From contig JAJLRJ010000013.1 of NCBI GenBank assembly GCA_024195265.1, positions 2,071,501 to 2,135,500 on the forward strand: a stretch of DNA of 64,000 nt, in the 5' to 3' direction. The stretch is from Dendrophyllia cribrosa (Eukaryota; Cnidaria; Anthozoa; Scleractinia; Dendrophylliidae). The position numbers and the translations under genes are program-made. A model generated the notes under the pieces. That model was not told where the DNA came from and searched no databases. It saw only the letters and a program-made list of their open reading frames with translations. Shown one piece after another: positions 38,201-47,200 of this stretch; the stretch's first letter is position 1; the number at the start of each line of letters is the position of its first letter.

Positions 38201-41200
38201 ATCGTAATCACAGATAATCTGCGCGTTATACGATTTTAAAAACGGTTTCGACAGCATCTCGTCCATCCAGTTTGCATTGCACGCCCACGGTCTTGCTTAG
38301 AAAACCAATAATGAATTTGGATTTTATGCAGCGAAATATGGTGACAAAGAAACGTTTACAGTAATCAACCATTAGTGGCTTCTTAACCCATTGACAGCTG
38401 CTTACTTTAAAGCCGTGAATACCACCTTACCCTGTCCCCCGACTCCATTCGTGGCTGGTGGGGCTCCATTTCCCCTGCACGACTTCAATTTCACCTGTCC
38501 GTTTAAGTTTCTGTATCGAATGTTTACATTGCCTGCGTTTCCACCATTTCCTAAATAAAAAGATGATATATACAATTAAAATTAAACTAGCAGGTAAATC
38601 AGTTTAAACAGTAGAACACCGCTTTAATAGCCACCTTGTTAATACAACCACCTCTTTATTACGACCGCTTCTTTTAGCCCGAAGAAAAACATATAAACAT
38701 ACATGACACCAACCTTGTTAATTGTATGGTTACCCCGTTAATTCGGCCACATTTTGGTAACCCAGCTGTGATGGCTGGATTAACGAGGTTTCACCGTACC
38801 TTCAAAACTAACCCTTAAGGTGCCCTTATAAGGATTTTATTACCCTTTTTCAATGCTTTTCTTAGTGTCTCCATTTAGCAGGCCACTCGTGGCCAGCTTG
38901 TAGTTTTCTCACACTTAAATAAAATTATTGATTAATTGACTGATTGATTGATTGATTGATTGATTGTATTATCATTTGTTACAACTGACCGGTTGGAGTG
39001 ATCAGTTCGTAAATGAAATTATACGGCTTTTAATATGAAGAAATTTTCTATAAGTCCATCAAATGGTGTATGCCATTTACGAATTGAGCAGTCTGGTCAG
39101 CCAGTCCTAATAAAATTAATAGTAAACGCCGCGATAAAACATCCCAACTAAATGTTTTTAAGATATCACCATTGGTGGATGAAGGTGAAGAGCAATTACC
39201 GGCTACATGTATTTGCTTCCAGTCCTGATTGGATCATTAAAAGCCGGCTGGTTTTCATATGTCGGTAAAATCCCAGACGATCGGGGATTTTGCTGTTCGC
39301 GATCATCTCAGATTTTGCCGATATGTCGGGAAAATCGCCGATCATAGCAGAAATCTGGGACGCGTCGGGAAAATAGAAACACTCGATTCCCGATTTGTCC
39401 CCGACCACCCCAGATGATAGGGGATGTCTACGATTAAGTGTTTTCATAAGTCGGCCAAATCTGGGACGGTCGGAAAACAGCGATATCCCCGATCGTCTGG
39501 GATTTTCCCGACATATGAAAACCAGGCGTTAGGACTTGTCTTTCCCTGCCGGTCATTGGTCGGGTGATTACATTGGTTTTCTCTTCACGACACTCGATTG
39601 AAAACAACTCTAATGATACACTGAAAATTCCAGTAATTTATTTTGCTTATAGATGACCCGGGATAGCAATGGATTGCAATTTGAAACTTTAAATTTAGGC
39701 TTTATTTTACAAAATATTGATCGTGTCTTTAGTTTATCGTGTGAAGGCTCCTTAAGACTGAACTGTTGCCGTACCAGGCGTTCCTGCATTGCCTCCATTT
39801 TGTCCTCTTTGTCCCGTAACTCCTTTGAGTCCTTTGATGTCATCGCAAGTGCAATAAGGCGTTTGGCCAGAACAGACACCGTACCCTTTGCTTGGTTGCT
39901 ACAAGGAAAACATTTTATGTCAGCATGCACAAAATAAGTGGCCGATTCGACCGATAAAATGCCTTACACTTAAGTCAACTCTCTTGTTAAAGTCTTGTCT
40001 CACATACAAATCCGTATTAGTCCTTTCCTTAAAATACCAGTAATTAATACTCTTTAATGTGCACTGGTTAAGTCTCTCATTGACGTAATAATGCCGAGAA
40101 TGAAATTATTTCAACCTCCTTTGTTCTTGTGGCACAATGGGATTTACCCTGAGATGCAATCTGGTGCATTCTGGGCGCTCAAATTTGGCAAATGCCAAGA
40201 TCCCATATTTAACAAGAGAATCAGATATTGAGATTTTAATAAAATGCAAATGTGGTTGTGGTGAAACATGACTGAATGAACTCGAACATCTTTTACAAAC
40301 GAAATCCAAGTGACCGGAGTGGTCTGGGAGCTAATTAAACTAGAGTCCTTCATTTCAAAATACCATCCAACAGACGTTGTGATAAAAAAAAAAACAGACA
40401 AAAGGAGGGGGGCGGCCCCCTCGGCCCCTCCTCTAAAAAGACGTCCTAAAGTGATGAATAAATTAAACTAAACTAAACTAGAACAAACTGAAATAACTAA
40501 ACTAAATTTGTGAAATTATGGGATCTGATGAAATTTTTGAAAATGTATGCTCGCTTGCCAAAATCAGCATCTTATTACAATTTATCATAGTCTGATGACT
40601 CCATACAAATAAACCCTTCTAAGTTTGCCTTAGATCTAATCGTTTAGGTATAATTTGCGACGCCATGCACACTTAAGGACTATACTCACAAACACAAGAA
40701 AAATCATCATGTTAAATTTGTACGCTTGAATGAACTTATTATTCAAATTATGGTGTTAAGATTAAGTTGATGCCTGGCCCGTTCAACTTGTGCCAAGATC
40801 AAAGGACACTGGAAATGGATACCTCCCGAAAACAGTATTAATACGAGGCTCGCTCACCTGCACTTCAAAGAATATAACATGGTATTTTTAAAGAAGGCCT
40901 TTACCACGGTCAAGCCCAAATCATACCGTCCAGAAGGACGTCGGACACCTTATTGAGACTTCTATAACGGAGTAACTGGTTAGCTTTCAGTTGAGGTCAG
41001 TTGAGGTTAGGGGCAGCAGTTTATATAGTTAAATTTAGGACCATAAAGCAACCCGAGAAGCTAGGTGGTACAGTGTTACGGTAGGCTATGTAAGCCTAAG
41101 CCCAGCTGAGGTCACAGATTCCACAGGTTCAATCCTGAGTGGGAATTTTCTTTTCTTTTTACACTTAAAAATTTATTGAAAATAAATTCTAATTGTCGAT

Positions 41201-44200
41201 ATTACGTTATATAACTCTCCATAAGGTGTCCGACGTTCATCTGGACGGCATGATTTAGGCACATCCCTTTACTACTATGAAATTGAGATTTTTCACATAA
41301 GCAATTATAAATATAAAGTAGGTCAGCTTGGATAACTTACGCCCAGCATATGTCTTTCGCGAGCACGGTGATTCAAAAAATAAAATCATTTAGAAAAATA
41401 ACATTTCATGAAACAATTTGACAAATTATTCTTTAAATGAAGACGCTTTAAAAGATCCTGAGCATGTCTCTTACCGTGTGACCGCTGGATGGCGCTCTTG
41501 CACCATTACCACCATTTTGTCCTTCGTGTCCATCTCCCGCATCAGATGTGACGTCAAGAATTCCATTAATAGTGTCACAAAAGATGTCGACTGCAAGTTA
41601 CAAAAAGTATTGGTTAAGATTCATTACTTTTTTTTTGGTTTAGACAATGGTAGAAGTAATATATCAAATACGAGGAAGAATGTTTCATCGGGAATTTCAA
41701 ACATCGAGAGGTGGGTTGAAAAACGAGGCACAGTCGATGTTTTTAACCCATTTCGTTAGTGCAAAACAAATTTAAAAAAAAAACTAAATTTATTCAGTTA
41801 TTGTCACAAATTTCCTCACCCCTCTCTCGTTAGATCGTTTTCAGCATAAAATTTTTTCTACACCCCACTCCCCAAAGGGTGGTTTTGAAACACCAGTCGC
41901 TTCCGAAGCTGAGTTTAAATTTTGTGACCCGTGCATTTCTACCTAAGAAATTACTATGTAAGACATTCGATTCTGTGTAAAAGCCTAAAACAGTAGCGCA
42001 GCAACCCACCATGATTAACTCTAGTTATTTGCGGGTTGCTACTATATTTTGTTTTATTATTTGAAAAATAAATCGTTGTTGTTGTTGTTGTTGTTGTTGT
42101 TTTAAAAGGAACAAATGGAATGTATATTACTGTCTAGTTTAGGGGATTTTCATCTCACCCTGTGGGCCGTTTACACCATCATTGCCATCATCTCCGTTCT
42201 TTCCTGTTTGCAATGTTGGCGTTGAATACTTTTGATCCCAATTTGGTGAAGAGACAACGATCTTACTTCCTGATGCACCAACAATCTCCCGTGCGTATAT
42301 CTTAATATTTTGTATTCCTGTAAGGTCAACTGTATCCTGTGGAGATAAACATAATGGTGAAATGTATGGTATGGTACGATATGGTACGGTATGATTTCAT
42401 ATGATATGGTATGGTATGGTATGATATGGTATGGTACGGTATGATGATATGATATGATATGATATGATATGATATGATATGATATGATATGATATGATAT
42501 GATATGGTATGGTAGGGTATGATATGGTATGGTATGGTATGATATGGTATGGTATGGTATGGTATGGGTTAGGAATGGGTTAGGTATGGTATGGTATGTT
42601 ATACTACGCAGCTCGTAAAATATCTGCGCGTATTATCTGTTAAACCATTGAATAAGGTGTATCTATTGCATTCTTGTATTTACTCGTGGCGCAGCTGACG
42701 AGTGATAAATTCGGTTGATTTTTCTTCATCGTAGTCACAAATCGCAACGTTTTTTTAAAGTTTCCCGTATCCCTAGACGACGCAAAATAATCTGAATGGT
42801 TGACACGCGACCTCGTGATCTCGCTCTTAATTTCAAGATGGCGGCAAGTTTTCAAGGCAATGCAAGGCGTTCATGGATGAGTAGGACCTTTATTATTGTG
42901 TTCGTCGCTTATTGCCGTGGGATTTTTGTTCCGGAAAGTTTTGTGTTTTATATAACTTGCAATTTTAGTTAGCGATCGGGGTTTAAAGTGTCGGCTACTG
43001 CACTGAATGCAGTAAATATAGTGTGGTCAAACTCTTAAAAAATAATTTAAAGCTTGTGTTTCTCCGTAAAATCACTCCAAGCACTTGGGAATCAATACGT
43101 ACTACAATGGGTTAAGACGCCACGAGTTCAAGCTGTGTACAGCTTCTTGTTATCTGTATTGTATTAATATCGTGTTGTATATATTTACCTTGACGTAAAG
43201 AGTATCTGCGAGAATTTCCAGCTTTGGGACAAGTTCCATAGTTTCTCTTATAGCAGCAAAGTTGAATTTCTTTTGTTTAAGTAACCGCTCCCGCAAGTAA
43301 TGCAAATGGATGACTCGTCCTAGAGCTTGATTGTTCTCTTAAATAAAACCAGATAAATAACAGCAAATCAATAGTTTATATCAACCAACGGGCACGGGAT
43401 ATAATAGTTTTAACAGACCCTTCATCATATAATTTTATTTAATTTAATTGATTGTATAAGGACTACAAAAGAATTAATGTATTTTCAAATATAATTGCAC
43501 TCAACGGCTTTCACTTCCAGAGTCAATTATGGAGACATGGAGTGTAGTTCTACCTTTTGAGTCTGTCGACAAAATTCTATGGTGTGACCATTCAAATGAA
43601 ACCTCTTCAGCAGTACTTTTGCATGGTACCATTTGTTCTATCTTTTGAGTCTGTTGATGAAATCCTATGGTGTGACCATTCAAATGAAACCTCTTCAGCA
43701 GTACTTTTGCATGGTACCATTTGTTCTAACTTTTGAGTCTGTTGATGAAATCCTATGGTGAAACCATTCAAATGAAACCTCCTGAACCTCTTCAGCAGTA
43801 CTTTTGCATGGTACCATTTGTTCTAACTTTTGAGTCTGTTGATGAAATCCTATGGTGTGACCATTCAAATGAAACCTCTTCAGCAGTACTTTTGCATGGT
43901 ACCATTTGTTCTAACTTTTGAGTCTGTTGATGAAATCCTATGGTGTGACCATTCAGATGAAACCTCTTCAGCAGTACTTTTGTATGGTACCAATTGTTTT
44001 TCAGTACTTGAAATAACGAAATTTAGGATTTATCTTGGCTTTTTAAAAATTTGGCACTCTCGGGATCAGTTACAGGGTTAAAGAAATAGTATAAGCATAT
44101 GTCTTACCGCCGATTTTCACTACAGATGGAGTTTGGATCCATTTTGGTGATGGTATTGTGACATTCGGTAAGTTTTGTTGATTCGCGGGGTTTGTGAAGA

Positions 44201-47200
44201 CGAGAGAAGAGCATTGTCCAGCACTGTCAACTTGACCTGTTGCTGAAATGTAAAAAAAAAATAAACATACCTAATTTGATGGTTCGAAAAATAAAATGCG
44301 CGGATATTTTCGAGTTGCGTAGTACTTTTTCGAGTCCCGTAGGGGTGAGAAAAAATGCGAGCAATGAATAAAATATTCACGCGTATTATCAATTCACTTC
44401 TCTGTCAATACAGCCATCATTTTTCGCCCATGTTTTCTTGCCACAACGCGAGCATTGCATTTTAACTTTGTTCTGTTGCTAACCTGTCAAATCGGTATGC
44501 CACAGTATAATACGCTCATATATTTTCCACGTTCTCTTGCCCTTATATGGTTAAACGACGTTATAATCGAATAATAATAATGCTCAAAATAATCGTCAAG
44601 ATTTCAAAAAAATTACACTGTAAATTCTAAAGTTCTGTTTTAGCCCCAAAATTGGGGCTGTTTCGGTGAGTAAAATACAGTCCTATTTTTGGGGCTGATT
44701 TAGCCCTTGTAAAACGGAGCTGTTTGGACCTAACAAGGAGCTGTTTTGGACCTGAAATGGAGCTGTTTTGGCCCAATAGCACCAAAACAGTGCAACAATG
44801 TGGGCTGAATCAGGCCCACTAATGTCCAAAATGGCGCCATGAAGGGCTGAATTAGCTTTAAGGACTCAGAGCTGATTCAGCACTTTGGGGCTGAAACAGA
44901 ACTTTTGATTCCCACGTAAAGAATAAGGCTATGCGATGATATCGTATCTTGTAGAGCACATCACAGGTAATCTATTAAAATATTTTATAAATATTGGAAC
45001 ACCACAAAAAACCCAAGGCCGGGGGTTCCCCTTTTGTACATGGTGTGACCCCTCTATACGTCCGAGGACAGAAACCCATAAATGGGTTGAAACGTGTAGG
45101 CGCGCATTCACAGCTTCCGAATATTCATTTTTTGTTTAGTACCATATTGGAAACCCCTCGGTCCCTCGAGATTGGAAGCAAGTTGTTCTAGCGAATTGAT
45201 AGGTTAATATTTTTATCTTGATTTTCCAAATATGGCTGTAACAACTTCTTAGCAAATCGAATAATCGGAAGTTTGTTTTGAAGCGTACAAGAGACAGTTG
45301 CACGTTTCAACCCACTTATGCGTTTTTGCCGAGGGTTAATTTACTCGTTTACAGTTGGTTGATTACCTTGTCCAGGTGTTGGTGTTGAAGGAGAAGCTGT
45401 TGTTGCGCCTGTAGAATGAGATCACAGATAAGTTTACCTTATTTATTTTACCTAAATATTGTTGGTTAAATTTCAAGCATGTTTTCTTACAAACATAGTG
45501 AGAAAAATTGAAACTATATGTGTGAAATTGCGCGAAATGTCGCACCATGTCCCAAATAGTTGACCTTGATGCATAATTAAACGCTAACATGGTACATTTC
45601 ATGATTCATTATGTTAGTCACGTTTAGTTAGTCAATATAGCTGGCACGGGTGTTAACATTGTAGAGTTGTTTATACGTTAACTTCGGCTTCGAATGGACT
45701 AAACGCCCATCGTTTTTCGATGTGCATGCAGCACGATCGATTGCAGCTGTGTTCAAATATGAGACCCTGTTTGCTAATGGCTAAGTAAGGAAAATAACCT
45801 TTACCTGACTGACAACCCAAGAGTTCCATCCTCATGGAAGTATGGCCATGATACGTTTTAGGATGCAGACGAATGTAGCGTGCATTAATGGGTGTTGAGA
45901 AAACGTGCAAGACCACGGTGTTGCGGTCTTTGTTTCCCTGTAACACCTGCAGGTTTGAAAAACAACCATAACATTCAAATTCAAAGTAACTCAACGGTAT
46001 TTTTTCTTTGGTATACATAATTATTAGGAAAAAAAATTAGGAAATTATTAAATTATTATTAAATTATCAGGAATATTATTAAATTATTAGGAATACCAGC
46101 AATGATAGTTTCGTCTTTCCTTCGTTTGGTCCGATTCACTTTAATTGGCTAATTGCGTGATTTGCTTTAACTGCGATTGGCGAAATCACAAGTACTGTGG
46201 TTGGGTTTGAAGAAAGTTGTTGAGAAAATCCTCCCTCTACATAAAGTTCAATAAATGGACTTCATACCGTGTTTTGTTTATAGCTTGTGAAGGTAGTGCC
46301 GTCATTGCTGTAGGATACAGTATAGCTCGTAACCCATTGGTCTTCGTCTTGTCGTCCCTGGATCTTCATTCCTGTCACCTTTGTGTTTTGTCCAAGATCC
46401 ACCTGCAGCCATTGCTTGCCGTCATTGACCCCTGCGGACCACGCGCCAATTTTTCCTCCTCCAGGCTTGAAATTAAGTCTGCCATTGGACGCGCCGTGTC
46501 CAGCGTTGTACTCGCTCGAAGCTGTGATCTGGGCATCGGGTATGTCTTTGTTTTCCATCCCGAGAGGATCTGAACATACTATATACAAACGGGAGAGTAC
46601 TTTATACGGGCCTTTTGCAAGTTTAAGATCAGTTGTGCAGCAATTGCTCGTAAATTGATCCCACGACCTCATACTACTAATTCGGGGAAGAACACCACCA
46701 GGCACTCGTTGTCAAATAAAAGATTTTTGGCTTTCCCAATAGTCATGCCTAGTACAAGTTAGATTAGGGTGTTTACGTACAAATTAGGTACAAAAATAAT
46801 TTGAGATCACATTGACCGTAAAATATTGGTTATAGACTAACCTGGTTAAAGCACTAAAATATTTAAAAGTAATTCATAAAAATCTTTAAAAAGGCACAAA
46901 GGGGGTTAAAGTAACTTTATAGAAATTGGAGTTCGTCGTATTCTTTCGTACCGTTATTTATTTCAAATTTCATACAACTGGCGTTCGCAATAGATACTCG
47001 TAATGGGATGAAAGTTAGCCTTGTAGAATTCTGATAATTAATTACCAGTTTGGTTCGTGTATAATCAATGAAGAAGTAGTCGTCGAGTTGAAAACAAAGC
47101 GTTTGCAAAAGCAATTCTACTTCAGCCACTTTCCATTATCGTGGTTTGCCTTGCACAGGTGATTATAAGGTCAAACGAACAAGCCTCACTTAGCCAAGAA

